A stretch of 64,000 nucleotides of DNA from Maribellus sp. CM-23 (GTDB lineage: Bacteria > Bacteroidota > Bacteroidia > Bacteroidales > Prolixibacteraceae): assembly GCF_021354595.1 (NCBI RefSeq), contig NZ_JADWYJ010000002.1, forward strand, positions 186,001 through 250,000, written 5' to 3'. The position numbers and the translations under genes are program-made. Positions 52,698-62,328 of this stretch are shown here, one piece after another; the stretch's first letter is position 1; each line of letters opens with the position of its first letter. Below the pieces are notes generated by a model that saw only the letters and a list, made by a program, of their open reading frames with translations, did no database searches and was not told the DNA's origin.

Positions 52698-53615
52698 TTG
52701 AACATGACAATACGCCAATACATATTATTTGCCTTGCCGGCTCTGATTTGGGGATCAACCTGGTTCGCTATCACTTTCCAGCTGGGAACTGTCGATCCGC
52801 TCGTATCGGTTTCGTACCGCTTTTTACTGGCCGGTCTGCTGCTTTTCCTTTTTTGTCTGATCAGCGGGAGGCAAATGCGTTTTAGCGTACGTGAACATTT
52901 GCTGATGGCGTTGCTCGGGCTGAGTCTGTTCGGAATAAATTACTGGTTTGTTTACCAGGCCGAAACCATGCTGACAAGCGGTGTTGTCGCCGTGATCTTT
53001 TCACTGATCATTTTCTTCAATATCTTTTTCAATGCAATCCTTTTAAAAGGAAAAGTAAAAAAAGATGTGATTTTTGCCGCCATTCTGGGAGTGGGTGGGA
53101 CTGCCCTTCTTTTTAGAAATGAATGGAACAATTTTGACTTCAGTAACGGAAATGCGATCGTGTTTTTACTTTGCCTGGGCGGATTGATCTCGGCTTCGCT
53201 TGGCAATATTTTGTCGGCTTATAAACAGCGCAAAAATATACCGGTGCTGCAGGCCAATGCATTCGGAATGTTGTATGGCGGGCTCTCAATGTTCCTGCTT
53301 GTACTGATACTGGGAAAACCCATCGCTTTCGACATACGGCTGTCCTACTCCATTTCCTTGTTGTATCTTGCCGTTTTCGGATCGATCGTGGCTTTTTCGA
53401 GTTACCTGAAATTACTGGGAGAGATTGGTCCCGACCGTTCAGTGTATGTTACGCTGGTCACACCGGCGATAGCCCTCGTAATCTCAACTGTTTATGAAGA
53501 TTATCGTTGGGATGTCTTCGCCTTTTTAGGATTGATCCTGCTATTTTCGGGAAATCTTCTGGCAATACGTTTAAAAACAAAAAAAACAGAGCATGAAAAC
53601 ATATGTGAATCCTGA
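52698..53615 (+). CDS. EamA/DMT transporter inside the his operon
   Basis: 305 residues, ten hydrophobic segments in two EamA repeats (~5-135, ~150-290). The start LPALIWGSTWFAITFQLG is a typical EamA start and GPDRSVYVTLVTPAIAL is the typical end. It could export an amino acid or metabolite. Its 3' end overlaps the hisD start by 23 bp, implying co-translation. Start by ATG 52698; another ATG two codons on would be equivalent. Confidence 0.87.
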   Translation: MNMTIRQYILFALPALIWGSTWFAITFQLGTVDPLVSVSYRFLLAGLLLFLFCLISGRQMRFSVREHLLMALLGLSLFGINYWFVYQAETMLTSGVVAVIFSLIIFFNIFFNAILLKGKVKKDVIFAAILGVGGTALLFRNEWNNFDFSNGNAIVFLLCLGGLISASLGNILSAYKQRKNIPVLQANAFGMLYGGLSMFLLVLILGKPIAFDIRLSYSISLLYLAVFGSIVAFSSYLKLLGEIGPDRSVYVTLVTPAIALVISTVYEDYRWDVFAFLGLILLFSGNLLAIRLKTKKTEHENICES

Positions 53616-54882
53616 TAAAAAATCCTGGGCCGAACTACTGAAACGCCCTTTATTCGATGTTTCTGAGTTGTATGAAAAAGTACAAAACATCCTCAATGAA
53701 ATTCGTAAAAACGGCGATGAAACGCTCCGTTTTTATACCGAAAAATTTGATGGTGTTGCACTTGAATCGATGGTTGTTGACAAAGCTGAAATGCAAGAAG
53801 CAGAATCGCTGGTAAACAACGACCTGAAAGAAGCAATTCAGCTGGCAGCAAAAAACATTGAAACCTTTCACGCTGCACAAAAAACCGGGATCAAAAAAGT
53901 AGAAACGACACCCGGAGTAACCTGCTGGCAAAAAGCAGTGGCAATTGAAAAAGTGGGTTTGTACATTCCCGGCGGAACCGCTCCGCTTTTCAGCACCGTG
54001 CTGATGCTGGCCATTCCGGCACAGATTGCTGGTTGTAAAGAGATTGTGCTTTGTTCGCCTCCCAACAAAGAAGGAAAAATTCACCCCGCAATTTTATATG
54101 CAGCTAAAGTGGCTGGTGTAACGCAGATTTACAAACTGGGCGGTGTGCAGGCGATCGGCGCCATGGCTTACGGAACGCAAACTGTTCCGAAAATGGACAA
54201 AATATTCGGTCCCGGAAATCAGTTTGTAATGGCTGCCAAACAACTGGTGAGCATGAACGACGTTTCAATCGACATGCCGGCTGGTCCTTCAGAGGTTTTG
54301 GTGGTTGCCGATCAAACATCCAATCCGGCATTTGTAGCATCTGATCTTTTGTCGCAGGCCGAACACGGTGCCGACAGTCAGGTTGTACTGCTGGCCGATT
54401 CTCGTGAAACCATTGAAAAGGTGCTGGAAGAAATAGAAAGTCAGTTGAAAGTGTTGCCACGAATGGTGCTGGCTTCCAAAGCATTGTCGAACAGTGTTTT
54501 TATTGCACTTTCCGATTCAGATCAGCAGGTTGAACTGATCAACGAATATGCGCCCGAACACCTGATCATCAGCATAAAAAATTACATGGAACTGGCTGAA
54601 AAGGTAGTTAATGCAGGCTCTGTATTTCTGGGTGAACTAACTCCGGAAAGTGCCGGTGATTATGCCTCTGGAACCAACCACACCCTGCCGACAAACGGCT
54701 GGGCACGGTCGTACAGCGGGGTAAACCTGGACAGTTTTCTGAAAAAAATTACCTTTCAGGAAATCACCCGTGAAGGCCTTAAAAAGATCGGTCCGGCTAT
54801 TGAACTGATGGCTGAAGCGGAACAACTGGAAGCCCACAAAAATGCAGTAACATTACGATTGAGAAAGATTGAAACAGATTAA
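53593..54882 (+). CDS. hisD: Histidinol dehydrogenase
   Basis: Final two oxidations, histidinol to histidine. 429 residues, full length. Visible are GLYIPGGTAPLFSTVLM, GPGNQFV, DMPAGPSEVLV, the zinc-ligand QAEHGADSQ and the C-terminal NHTLPTNGWARSYSG with Zn/His residues. The start overlaps the EamA gene by 23 bp. Confidence 0.97.
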   Translation: MKTYVNPDKKSWAELLKRPLFDVSELYEKVQNILNEIRKNGDETLRFYTEKFDGVALESMVVDKAEMQEAESLVNNDLKEAIQLAAKNIETFHAAQKTGIKKVETTPGVTCWQKAVAIEKVGLYIPGGTAPLFSTVLMLAIPAQIAGCKEIVLCSPPNKEGKIHPAILYAAKVAGVTQIYKLGGVQAIGAMAYGTQTVPKMDKIFGPGNQFVMAAKQLVSMNDVSIDMPAGPSEVLVVADQTSNPAFVASDLLSQAEHGADSQVVLLADSRETIEKVLEEIESQLKVLPRMVLASKALSNSVFIALSDSDQQVELINEYAPEHLIISIKNYMELAEKVVNAGSVFLGELTPESAGDYASGTNHTLPTNGWARSYSGVNLDSFLKKITFQEITREGLKKIGPAIELMAEAEQLEAHKNAVTLRLRKIETD

Positions 54883-54908
54883 TGTGAGATTGAAACAGAT
54901 AGAATAAC

Positions 54909-55943
54909 ATGGAACTAAATAAACTTCTACGAAAAAATATTTTAAACCTGAAACCCTACTCTTCGGCACGTGACGAATACACCGGCGAAGCGATGGTTTT
55001 TCTCGATGCCAACGAAAATCCGTTTAACGAGCCTTACAATCGCTATCCGGATCCGCTCCAACGTGTAGTAAAAGAGAAGATTTCGAAGCTGAAAAACATC
55101 GATTCCTCGAACATCTTCCTGGGAAATGGCAGCGATGAACCGATTGATTTGCTGATTCGCGCCTTTTGTGAGCCCGGTGTCGATAACATCGTTTCCATCG
55201 ACCCAACTTACGGCATGTACCAGGTGGCCGCAGAAATTTCGGATGTAAAACTCAAAAAGGTTTCGTTAACGGCAGAATATGAACTGGATGCGGAAGCAAT
55301 TCTGGCTGCCACCGATTCAAACACCAAGTTGATTTTTCTGTGCTCGCCCAACAACCCAACGGCCAACTCTTTGAATAAAGAAAGTATTCTGAAAGTAGTA
55401 AAATTATTTAACGGGCTCGTTATTCTCGACGAAGCTTACATTGATTTTGCGCCGGGAAAAACACTTTTAAACGAACTGACCGACTATCCAAATCTCGTAA
55501 TTCTTCAGACCTTCTCAAAAGCCTGGGGAATGGCAGGAATCAGGCTGGGAATGGCCTTTGCATCGGTGGAGATCGTTTCAGTTTTAAACAAAATCAAATA
55601 TCCCTACAACCTGAACATTCTGACCCAGCAAAAAGCATTGGAACTACTGGAGCAAAACGAGCAGGTGGAAGCGTGGGTAAAATTGCTGATCGACGAACGC
55701 GAAAAAATGGCGGAAAAACTAAAGGCCTTGCCTTTTGTTGTTAAAGTGTTTCCTTCTGATGCCAACTTTTTGCTGGTAAAAATGCACGATGCCCGCGGAA
55801 TCTATCAGTACCTTGTAGACGAGGGGATTATCGTTCGCGACCGCTCGAAAGTATATCTGTGCGACGACAGTCTGCGCATTACCATTGGCTCGAAAGAAGA
55901 GAATAAAATTTTAAGAAAGACATTAAAAAATCTGATATCGTAA
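54909..55943 (+). CDS. hisC: Histidinol-phosphate aminotransferase
   Basis: PLP-dependent transamination to L-histidinol phosphate. 344 residues. DANENPFN at the N-terminus, [17 protein letters not shown] and the PLP lysine in [15 protein letters not shown] are typical of HisC. It lies 26 bp after hisD; the hisB start is 2 bp after the stop. Confidence 0.97.
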   Translation: MELNKLLRKNILNLKPYSSARDEYTGEAMVFLDANENPFNEPYNRYPDPLQRVVKEKISKLKNIDSSNIFLGNGSDEPIDLLIRAFCEPGVDNIVSIDPTYGMYQVAAEISDVKLKKVSLTAEYELDAEAILAATDSNTKLIFLCSPNNPTANSLNKESILKVVKLFNGLVILDEAYIDFAPGKTLLNELTDYPNLVILQTFSKAWGMAGIRLGMAFASVEIVSVLNKIKYPYNLNILTQQKALELLEQNEQVEAWVKLLIDEREKMAEKLKALPFVVKVFPSDANFLLVKMHDARGIYQYLVDEGIIVRDRSKVYLCDDSLRITIGSKEENKILRKTLKNLIS

Positions 55944-55945
55944 AA

Positions 55946-57067
55946 ATGAAGAAAGTATTGTTCATTGACCGCGACGGAACGTTGAATTTTGAAACCGAAG
56001 ACGAACAAATCGATGCGTTTGAAAAACTGGAGTTTCTGCCCAAGGTTTTCAGAAACATGTACAACATCCGCAAAAACCTGGATTACGAACTGGTAATGGT
56101 CACCAATCAGGATGGGTTGGGGACTGATTCTTTTCCGGAAGATACCTTTTGGCCGGTTCAGAATTTTATATTAAAAGCCTTTGAAAACGAAGGTGTAACA
56201 TTCGACGACATCTGCATCGATCGAAGTTTTCCCGAAGAAAAACTCCCCACCCGCAAACCGGGAACAGGGATGCTCACAAAATACATGAACGGAGATTACG
56301 ACCTTGCCAACAGCTTTGTTATTGGCGATCGTTTAACCGATGTTCAACTGGCTAAAAACCTGGGAGCCAAAGCTATTTTTATCAACAACGGCGATTTGAC
56401 GGAAGAGCTGGAATCCAAAGGATTGGCAGACACCTGTGCGCTGGTTTCTGACGACTGGGATGATATTTATGCTTGCGTGGCTTCGCCGCAAAGAACAGCT
56501 ACCGTTATCCGGAACACCAAAGAAACGGCGATCCTGGTGGAGCTAAACATGGACGGTTCGGGTGTTTGCGATATTTCAACCGGTTTGGGCTTTTTCGATC
56601 ACATGCTGCATCAAATCGGGCGTCACTCGGGCGCTGATCTGAAAATTCAGGTTAAGGGCGATCTGGAAGTGGACGAACACCACACCATCGAAGATACCGG
56701 GCTGGCGCTTGGCGAGGCATTTAAGAAGGCTGTCGGCAATAAACTTGGGATGGAACGCTATGGCTTCTGCCTGCCAATGGACGATTGCCTGGCAATGGCC
56801 GCTATCGATTTTGGCGGACGCCCGTGGTTGATTTGGGAAGCCGATTTTAAACGCGAAAAAGTAGGCGACATGCCCACCGAAATGTTTATGCACTTTTTCA
56901 AATCGTTTTCCGATGCAGCTGCCTGCAACCTGAATATAAAAGCTGAAGGCGACAATGAACATCACAAGATTGAGGCGATTTTCAAAGTAGTGGCCAAAGC
57001 CATCAAAATGGCCATTCGCCGCGATGTTTTTAACTTTGAACTACCTTCAACCAAAGGAAAACTTTAA
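55946..57067 (+). CDS. hisB: Bifunctional histidinol-phosphatase / imidazoleglycerol-phosphate dehydratase
   Basis: 373 residues in the two-domain form of enterobacteria and Bacteroidota. The N-terminal HAD phosphatase has D8-R-D10-G-T and CIDRSF plus [14 protein letters not shown]; the C-terminal IGPD domain (~180-373) has [14 protein letters not shown] and [14 protein letters not shown], later NEHHKIEA (Mn-binding His). It catalyses steps 6 and 8 of the pathway. Confidence 0.97.
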   Translation: MKKVLFIDRDGTLNFETEDEQIDAFEKLEFLPKVFRNMYNIRKNLDYELVMVTNQDGLGTDSFPEDTFWPVQNFILKAFENEGVTFDDICIDRSFPEEKLPTRKPGTGMLTKYMNGDYDLANSFVIGDRLTDVQLAKNLGAKAIFINNGDLTEELESKGLADTCALVSDDWDDIYACVASPQRTATVIRNTKETAILVELNMDGSGVCDISTGLGFFDHMLHQIGRHSGADLKIQVKGDLEVDEHHTIEDTGLALGEAFKKAVGNKLGMERYGFCLPMDDCLAMAAIDFGGRPWLIWEADFKREKVGDMPTEMFMHFFKSFSDAAACNLNIKAEGDNEHHKIEAIFKVVAKAIKMAIRRDVFNFELPSTKGKL

Positions 57068-57097
57068 CTAAAATTTTCACCCGAATAATTGTAAAGC

Positions 57098-57982
57098 ATG
57101 AAGACCATAAAACCGTTACGCGAGAAAAAAAATACAGCCATACTTTTGATTCACTGCCCCGACAGACAAGGGATACTGGCCACCGTCACCGAATTTTTGA
57201 ACCAGAACAAAGGAAACATCATCTACCTTGATCAACACGTTGACAGACAGGAAAAGATCTTTTACATGCGGGTGGAATGGGAACTGGAGAACTTTGCGAT
57301 TCCACAGGACAAAATCGGCGAGTATTTTGACACGTTGATTGGCGCTCCCCTGCAAATGTACTGGCGGATTTATTTCTCCAAATCGGTGCCCAGAATGGCG
57401 CTTTTTGTATCAAAAATGCCGCATTGTTTGTTTGATATCCTGGGACGTTACACAGCCGGAGAATGGGATGTGGACATTCCGATGATCATCAGCAACCACG
57501 AAACCTTAAAACCTGTGGCCGAACGTTTTGGCATTCCATTTCACTACTTCCCCATTAACAAAGACAACAAAGCAGAACAGGAAGCCGCTGAGATAGAATT
57601 ACTGCGGAAACACAAAATCGATTTTGTTGTGCTTGCCCGGTACATGCAGGTGCTTTCAGAAGACTTTGTACAAAAATTCCCCAACAAGATCATCAATATT
57701 CATCATTCATTTTTACCGGCCTTTGCGGGTGCAAAACCGTACCATGCAGCCCATCAGAGAGGGGTAAAAATCATTGGTGCTACCAGTCATTACGTGACCT
57801 CGGAACTGGATGCCGGCCCCATTATCGAGCAAAACGTAACACGTTGCAGCCATGTGGATACGGTTGAAAATCTGGTTCGAAAAGGGCGCGATTTGGAAAA
57901 AATTGTACTTTCGCAGGCAGTTTATAAACACTTACAGCGAAAAATACTCGTTTATAAGAACCGTACCGTCGTATTCAATTAA
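57098..57982 (+). CDS. purU: Formyltetrahydrofolate deformylase
   Basis: Hydrolyses 10-formyl-THF to THF and formate, supplying formate and balancing one-carbon units. 294 residues: N-terminal ACT domain (~14-90; CPDRQGILATVTEFL) and C-terminal formyltransferase-like domain (~95-290; NIHHSFLPAFAGAKPYHAAH, GATSHYVTSELDAGPII) with catalytic Asn, His and Asp. It sits between hisB and the thioredoxin-like gene. Histidine synthesis releases AICAR, a purine precursor that needs formyl-THF, so co-regulation is plausible (inference). Confidence 0.94.
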   Translation: MKTIKPLREKKNTAILLIHCPDRQGILATVTEFLNQNKGNIIYLDQHVDRQEKIFYMRVEWELENFAIPQDKIGEYFDTLIGAPLQMYWRIYFSKSVPRMALFVSKMPHCLFDILGRYTAGEWDVDIPMIISNHETLKPVAERFGIPFHYFPINKDNKAEQEAAEIELLRKHKIDFVVLARYMQVLSEDFVQKFPNKIINIHHSFLPAFAGAKPYHAAHQRGVKIIGATSHYVTSELDAGPIIEQNVTRCSHVDTVENLVRKGRDLEKIVLSQAVYKHLQRKILVYKNRTVVFN

Positions 57983-57983
57983 A

Positions 57984-58541
57984 ATGAACACCATGAAGAA
58001 ACTGCTTACCTTCGCAATGTTGGCCCTTTGGGGAGTTTGTGCTTCGGCCCAGATTTCTGAACTACCCAACAAGGAAATCCCTGAAGATTACGGCTACATC
58101 GTAAAATTGGGTCAACAAGTACCCGATGTAACCATGGAACTTACAGATGGAAAGAAGATCTCAACTTCCGCGCTAAAAGGCAAAGTAATCATGCTTCAGT
58201 TCACCGCCAGCTGGTGCAGCGTTTGCCGCAAGGAAATGCCGCACATTGAAAAAGACATCTGGCAAAAACACAAGAATAACCAAGACTTTGTGCTGGTTGG
58301 CGTTGATATGAACGAACCGCTCGACAAGGTCAAAAAGTTCCAAAAGGACATGAAAGTCACGTACCCGCTGGCGCTCGACCCGGGAGGTGAAATTTTTTAC
58401 ACTTTTGCAGCGAAAGGTGCAGGTGTGACACGAAATGTAATCATCGACAAAACAGGCAAAATAGCCTACATGACACGCCTGTATAAAGAGGATGAATTCA
58501 GGGAGATGATTGACGTGATCGATTATCTTTTGAAACAGTAA
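57984..58541 (+). CDS. TlpA-like thioredoxin-fold protein, secreted
   Basis: About 185 residues with a signal peptide (MKKLLTFAMLALWGVCASAQ core). An AhpC/TSA-Redoxin/TlpA fold follows, with the active-site CSVCRK motif in QFTASWCSVCRKEMP, then VDMNEPLDKVKKFQ and GAGVTRNVIIDKTGKI. Likely a periplasmic disulfide reductase or peroxidase. The start is 1 bp after the purU stop, so translation is coupled; ATG 57993 is an alternative. Confidence 0.87.
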   Translation: MNTMKKLLTFAMLALWGVCASAQISELPNKEIPEDYGYIVKLGQQVPDVTMELTDGKKISTSALKGKVIMLQFTASWCSVCRKEMPHIEKDIWQKHKNNQDFVLVGVDMNEPLDKVKKFQKDMKVTYPLALDPGGEIFYTFAAKGAGVTRNVIIDKTGKIAYMTRLYKEDEFREMIDVIDYLLKQ

Positions 58542-58621
58542 ATCAGGGGCAGGAAACTGCGAAAAGGTGTGAAAAGATTCCTGCTTACGCAGGAATGAAA
58601 ACTGGAATTAACCATTTGAAA

Positions 58622-59221
58622 ATGAACATTGTCATTATAAAATACAATGCCGGTAATATAGAATCGGTCAACAATGCATTGAACCGACTCGGGGTCAGTG
58701 CTGAAGTTACGGCCGATCCCGAAAAAATTAGAAAGGCAGACAAAGTAATATTTCCCGGAGTTGGTGAAGCAAGCACTACCATGGCTTATCTTCGGGAGCA
58801 CAAACTCGACGAACTCATTGTTTCGTTAAAACAACCGGTACTGGGCATATGTCTGGGCCTTCAACTTATGTGCTCGCATTCGGAAGAAAACGATACCGAT
58901 TGTTTGGGAATTTTTGAAGAAAAAGTAAAACGTTTTGTTCCAAAACCTGGCGAAGAATACATTACCAAAGTGCCACACATGGGCTGGAATGCGGTTAATC
59001 AGCTAAAAAGTGACCTTTTTGCAGGAGTAAATGAAAACGAGTACGTTTATTTTGTGCACTCGTATTACGCCGAAAAAAGTGAGCACACCATTGCCACCTG
59101 CAATTACATTCAGCCATTTAGTGCAGCACTGCATAAAAATAATTTCTATGCCACGCAGTTCCACCCCGAAAAAAGCGGGACCATCGGAGCAAAGATTTTG
59201 GAGAATTTTTTGAAAATATAG
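58622..59221 (+). CDS. hisH: Imidazole glycerol phosphate synthase subunit HisH
   Basis: Glutaminase subunit that feeds ammonia to HisF. 199 residues from ATG 58622, the family's usual start (MNIVIIKYNAGN); the upstream in-frame ATG 58595 would add nine atypical residues. Catalytic triad visible: C77 in GICLGLQLM, His and Glu in QFHPEKSG. HisF, its obligate partner, is not in the window. Confidence 0.95.
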   Translation: MNIVIIKYNAGNIESVNNALNRLGVSAEVTADPEKIRKADKVIFPGVGEASTTMAYLREHKLDELIVSLKQPVLGICLGLQLMCSHSEENDTDCLGIFEEKVKRFVPKPGEEYITKVPHMGWNAVNQLKSDLFAGVNENEYVYFVHSYYAEKSEHTIATCNYIQPFSAALHKNNFYATQFHPEKSGTIGAKILENFLKI

Positions 59222-59235
59222 TCGTAAATTGAAGT

Positions 59236-60003
59236 ATGGATAGGTTAACCATTATAAAAGTCGGCGGGAAAGTCGTAGAAGAACCCGAATCGTTAAATGC
59301 GCTGCTCGATCAGTTCCAACGAATTTCGGGAAATAAATTGCTTGTTCATGGAGGAGGAAGAACGGCTACTGTGATTGCCGAAAAGCTGGGGATTGAAACC
59401 CAAATGGTGGATGGGCGACGCATTACCGATGCCGAAACGCTGGAGGTTGTTACCATGGTTTACGGCGGTTTGGTAAACAAGCGTATTGTGGCAGGATTAC
59501 AGGCCCGCGGAATAAATGCAGTTGGCCTGACCGGTGCCGATTTCAACCTCATAAAAGCCCACAAACGCCCGGTTAAAGACATCGATTACGGCTTTGTGGG
59601 CGACGTGGACGATGTAAACGTATCCGAACTTCGCCTGCTCATCAATGAGAATGTAGTGCCCGTAGTAGCGCCTCTGACCCATGACGCCAAAGGACAACTG
59701 CTGAATACCAATGCCGACACTATTGCCTCAGAACTGGCTACAGAGCTGGCTAATTACTTCAAAGTCTATCTTTTCTTCTGTTTTGAGAAAAAGGGAGTTC
59801 TGCTTAATCCGGATGACGATTCGAGTGTAATCTACGACCTGAATCTTCAACAGTTTAACGAATACAAAGCTGAAGGAGTCATCAGTGCGGGAATGATCCC
59901 CAAACTGGAAAACAGTTTCCGGGCAAAAATGAAAGGTGTACAGGAAATCCTGATCACAAATCCGGAAAACATTATTACAGGCCGAGGCACCAGAATCATC
60001 TGA
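59236..60003 (+). CDS. argB: Acetylglutamate kinase
   Basis: Second step of arginine/ornithine synthesis. 255 residues, full length. Visible are IIKVGGKVV (phosphate-binding Lys), HGGGRTATVIAEKLG, RITDAETLEVVTMVYGG, the NTNADTIASELATEL motif and the final SAGMIPKLENSFRA. It is 14 bp after hisH on the same strand, an unusual partner for the his genes. Confidence 0.95.
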   Translation: MDRLTIIKVGGKVVEEPESLNALLDQFQRISGNKLLVHGGGRTATVIAEKLGIETQMVDGRRITDAETLEVVTMVYGGLVNKRIVAGLQARGINAVGLTGADFNLIKAHKRPVKDIDYGFVGDVDDVNVSELRLLINENVVPVVAPLTHDAKGQLLNTNADTIASELATELANYFKVYLFFCFEKKGVLLNPDDDSSVIYDLNLQQFNEYKAEGVISAGMIPKLENSFRAKMKGVQEILITNPENIITGRGTRII

Positions 60004-60352
60004 TGTTTTTCGGTCTTCGATTGCCTCGTTTTCTGCTTTAATTTGTCGTTCAGAAATACCCCTCATGAAAAACGGCCCTCGTTATGTTGCTTTGATCAGA
60101 AGAAAGCTGCTAATGTTTTCTTCTTTCGGGGTACATACATCGTATCATGACAAATATCATATAACGCTATATCTCAGGTAATTCAACCTTTTCAATTCTC
60201 ATTCAGATCATTTGTTTAATACGAAAATAATCTGTAAGCATTTTTGATAATCCGTCAGAATTTAGTATGTTAAAGTCGTAAAACTTACAGTTTTCACCTA
60301 ACTGGAAAGTAAACTATTGAAAATTTAAAAACCTTATTTACAACATACTATC
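60004..60352. other. Gap between argB and the Crp/Fnr gene
   Basis: The 349 bp hold no supported gene. The notable element is the Fnr-like dyad at 60147-60160; the rest is AT-rich leader. No convincing terminator for argB is seen. Confidence 0.55.
60147..60160. promoter_or_regulatory. Fnr-like box upstream of the Crp/Fnr gene
   Basis: ATGACAAATATCAT shares 11 of 12 core bases (TGACA-ATATCA) with the box at 61085. It lies about 190 bp before the regulator gene. Autoregulation is inference. Confidence 0.45.
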
Positions 60353-61084
60353 ATGGCAAAGATTATTGAAAGTACGTGTACCGATTGTGCCAAGCTGGAA
60401 GATGGTTGCTGTAAAACGTGTATCACTGAACATAAATTCAACATATTTTCCCCTCTCACAAACCAGGAAATCGAGTTTCTGATCGACGATAAAAAGCAAA
60501 TAATTTACAAAACCGGTGAGACCATTATGAAGCAAAATACCTCGTCGACCCATGTTGTTTGTGTTCGATCAGGCCTTGCAAAATTATACGTGGAAAGCGA
60601 TAACGGGAAAAACGTTATCGTTCGTATTGCCAAAAAAGGAGATTTTATTACCGGGGGAGGTTTGTTTAACGGCAGTGTACAACACTTTAGCATAACCGCT
60701 CTCACTCCTGTCAGATGTTGCCTTATTGATTCGGCAAAGCTCACCACCCTTTTTTCGGAGAATAATTCGTTTGCGGTTGGGCTGCTTCGATACAACACCA
60801 AACAAAACAATTACCTGCTTAATAAGCTGGTAAACCACACCCAAAAATACATGCCGGGCCGGGTGGCAGATACCTTGCTTTACCTGAAAAACGAGATTTT
60901 TGCTGAAAGCGTTTTCCAGGCTCCGTTAACGCGACAAGAACTGGCAGAGATGTCAAATATGACCAAAGAAAGCTTTGTCCGGATTTTACACCAGTTCAAA
61001 GACTCGAAATTAGTAGCCGTAGATGGCAACACCATTGAGATCCTCAATGAAAATTCGCTGTTGGCCATCAGCAAAAACGGATAA
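60353..61084 (+). CDS. Crp/Fnr family regulator with cysteine cluster
   Basis: 243 residues: an N-terminal Cys motif C9-x2-C12-x6-C19-C20-x2-C23, a cNMP-like beta-roll (~35-135), further Cys at 122-123, a dimer helix and a C-terminal HTH (TRQELAEMSNMTKESFVRILHQF, ~195-220). E. coli FNR uses C20, C23, C29 and C122 for its iron-sulfur cluster, so the layout suggests an Fe-S oxygen sensor; this is inference. Fnr-like boxes flank the gene, and a cytochrome operon follows. Confidence 0.85.
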   Translation: MAKIIESTCTDCAKLEDGCCKTCITEHKFNIFSPLTNQEIEFLIDDKKQIIYKTGETIMKQNTSSTHVVCVRSGLAKLYVESDNGKNVIVRIAKKGDFITGGGLFNGSVQHFSITALTPVRCCLIDSAKLTTLFSENNSFAVGLLRYNTKQNNYLLNKLVNHTQKYMPGRVADTLLYLKNEIFAESVFQAPLTRQELAEMSNMTKESFVRILHQFKDSKLVAVDGNTIEILNENSLLAISKNG

Positions 61085-61120
61085 TTGACATATATCAATC
61101 CAATCGTTGTCAATAATCAA
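61085..61120. promoter_or_regulatory. Two Fnr-like boxes before the cytochrome operon
   Basis: TTGACATATATCAA (61085-61098) and TTGTCAATAATCAA (61107-61120) resemble TTGAT-N4-ATCAA. Their centres are 22 bp apart, about two helical turns, so dimers would bind the same DNA face. They begin right after the regulator's stop and lie about 110-145 bp before the cytochrome start. Confidence 0.6.
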
Positions 61121-61231
61121 TTAGGCGGTTCTTTTATATCATACCAGGCACTTTCAAACGTGATTCGCAGGATATTACTTTTACCTCTTATTAGATAAGA
61201 ATAAAAATTCAATTACCTAATCTATTACGTT

Positions 61232-62269
61232 ATGAAATACAAATCACTTTTAAAACTATTCTTTTTGGGTTTCTGTTGCGCAGTTTTAGCGACTTCTTGT
61301 ACGAAAGAAGGACCGATGGGACCTGCAGGAGCCGACGGAACCAATGGAACAAATGGTGAAGATGGACAAGATGGAAATGTTACTTGTTTAGTGTGCCATA
61401 CCACCGCCAACATGACTGCTGTTAAGGAACAGTATGCTACTTCAACTCACGCAAGTGGCGGTGCAACTGCCAGAAGTGCAAGCAATTCATGTGCGCCATG
61501 TCACTCGCACGAAGGATTTCTTGAAATGCTGACTACCGGAAACGACACTACTTTTGCAGGCTTTGCACATCCAACAGTGATGAATTGTAAAACGTGTCAT
61601 GAAGGCCACGTTTCTTTCGATTTTGAAACCGACGGACAGGATTATGCTTTGCGCACGGTTGAACCTGTTAACCTGATGCTTTATGCCGATCCTACAAAAG
61701 TTATTGACTACGAAAACAACTCAACCCTGTGTGTGAATTGCCACCAGCCAAGAAACTCTTACCCGGTTCCCGGCTCAAATGGCGAAACTACAGTAACAGT
61801 TACAAGCAGCCGCTACGGCCCACACCACGGTCCTCAGGGTACTTTGGTTGAAGGTATCGGATGTTGGGAACCACAAGGTTCAACGGCTTATCCGGGCACA
61901 AAATCAGCTGCACACCGTAACAACGGAGCTTGTATATTGTGCCACATGGGTGATTATGACAATGGTGAAGGCGGCCATACCTGGAATCCTTCTCTGGAAA
62001 GCTGTAAAGCATGTCACTCCAGTGCCACTAATTTTGATGTAAACGGATTCCAGACAGAAATCGAAGAATTGTTTACCCAGCTTCATAATAAACTTCTGGA
62101 AGAAGGTGCGATCACCAGCTCTGGAAGCCGTGTTTCAGGTACTTATCCGCTTAACGTTGGTGGTGCAATGTGGAACTATGCTACCATCCTCGAAGACCGC
62201 AGTAATGGGGTACACAACCCGAAATACATCCGTGCGGTTCTGAAAAATACGCTTGAATCACTCAACTAA
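61232..62269 (+). CDS. Hexaheme c-type cytochrome lipoprotein with collagen-like linker
   Basis: 345 residues. Signal peptide with lipobox LATSC (Cys near 23), then a Gly-x-y stretch (GPMGPAGADGTNGTNGEDG) of collagen type, then six CxxCH heme sites: CLVCH (~51), CAPCH, CKTCH, CVNCH, CILCH and CKACH. It carries electrons at the periplasmic face or outer membrane. First gene of a four-gene set after the Fnr-like regulator; the redox partner or substrate cannot be read from sequence. Confidence 0.9.
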   Translation: MKYKSLLKLFFLGFCCAVLATSCTKEGPMGPAGADGTNGTNGEDGQDGNVTCLVCHTTANMTAVKEQYATSTHASGGATARSASNSCAPCHSHEGFLEMLTTGNDTTFAGFAHPTVMNCKTCHEGHVSFDFETDGQDYALRTVEPVNLMLYADPTKVIDYENNSTLCVNCHQPRNSYPVPGSNGETTVTVTSSRYGPHHGPQGTLVEGIGCWEPQGSTAYPGTKSAAHRNNGACILCHMGDYDNGEGGHTWNPSLESCKACHSSATNFDVNGFQTEIEELFTQLHNKLLEEGAITSSGSRVSGTYPLNVGGAMWNYATILEDRSNGVHNPKYIRAVLKNTLESLN

Positions 62270-62283
62270 TAGAATAACAGAAA

Positions 62284-62312
62284 AGACTTCTGATGAAGAA
62301 GTCTTTTTTTTC
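62284..62312 (+). terminator. Terminator or attenuating hairpin after the hexaheme gene
   Basis: AGACTTC and GAAGTCT pair perfectly around TGATGAA, followed by a T run. It overlaps an ATG at 62293 in the frame of the next gene, arguing that the next gene starts at 62329. Read-through to the downstream genes is likely. Confidence 0.75.
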
Positions 62313-62328
62313 ACTAACATTTATTATT

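Noticed and set aside
62293..62328. Upstream start ATG 62293 for the monoheme cytochrome
   Set aside because: It lies in the terminator hairpin of the hexaheme gene, and the product before MRALK does not fit a signal peptide; 62329 does.
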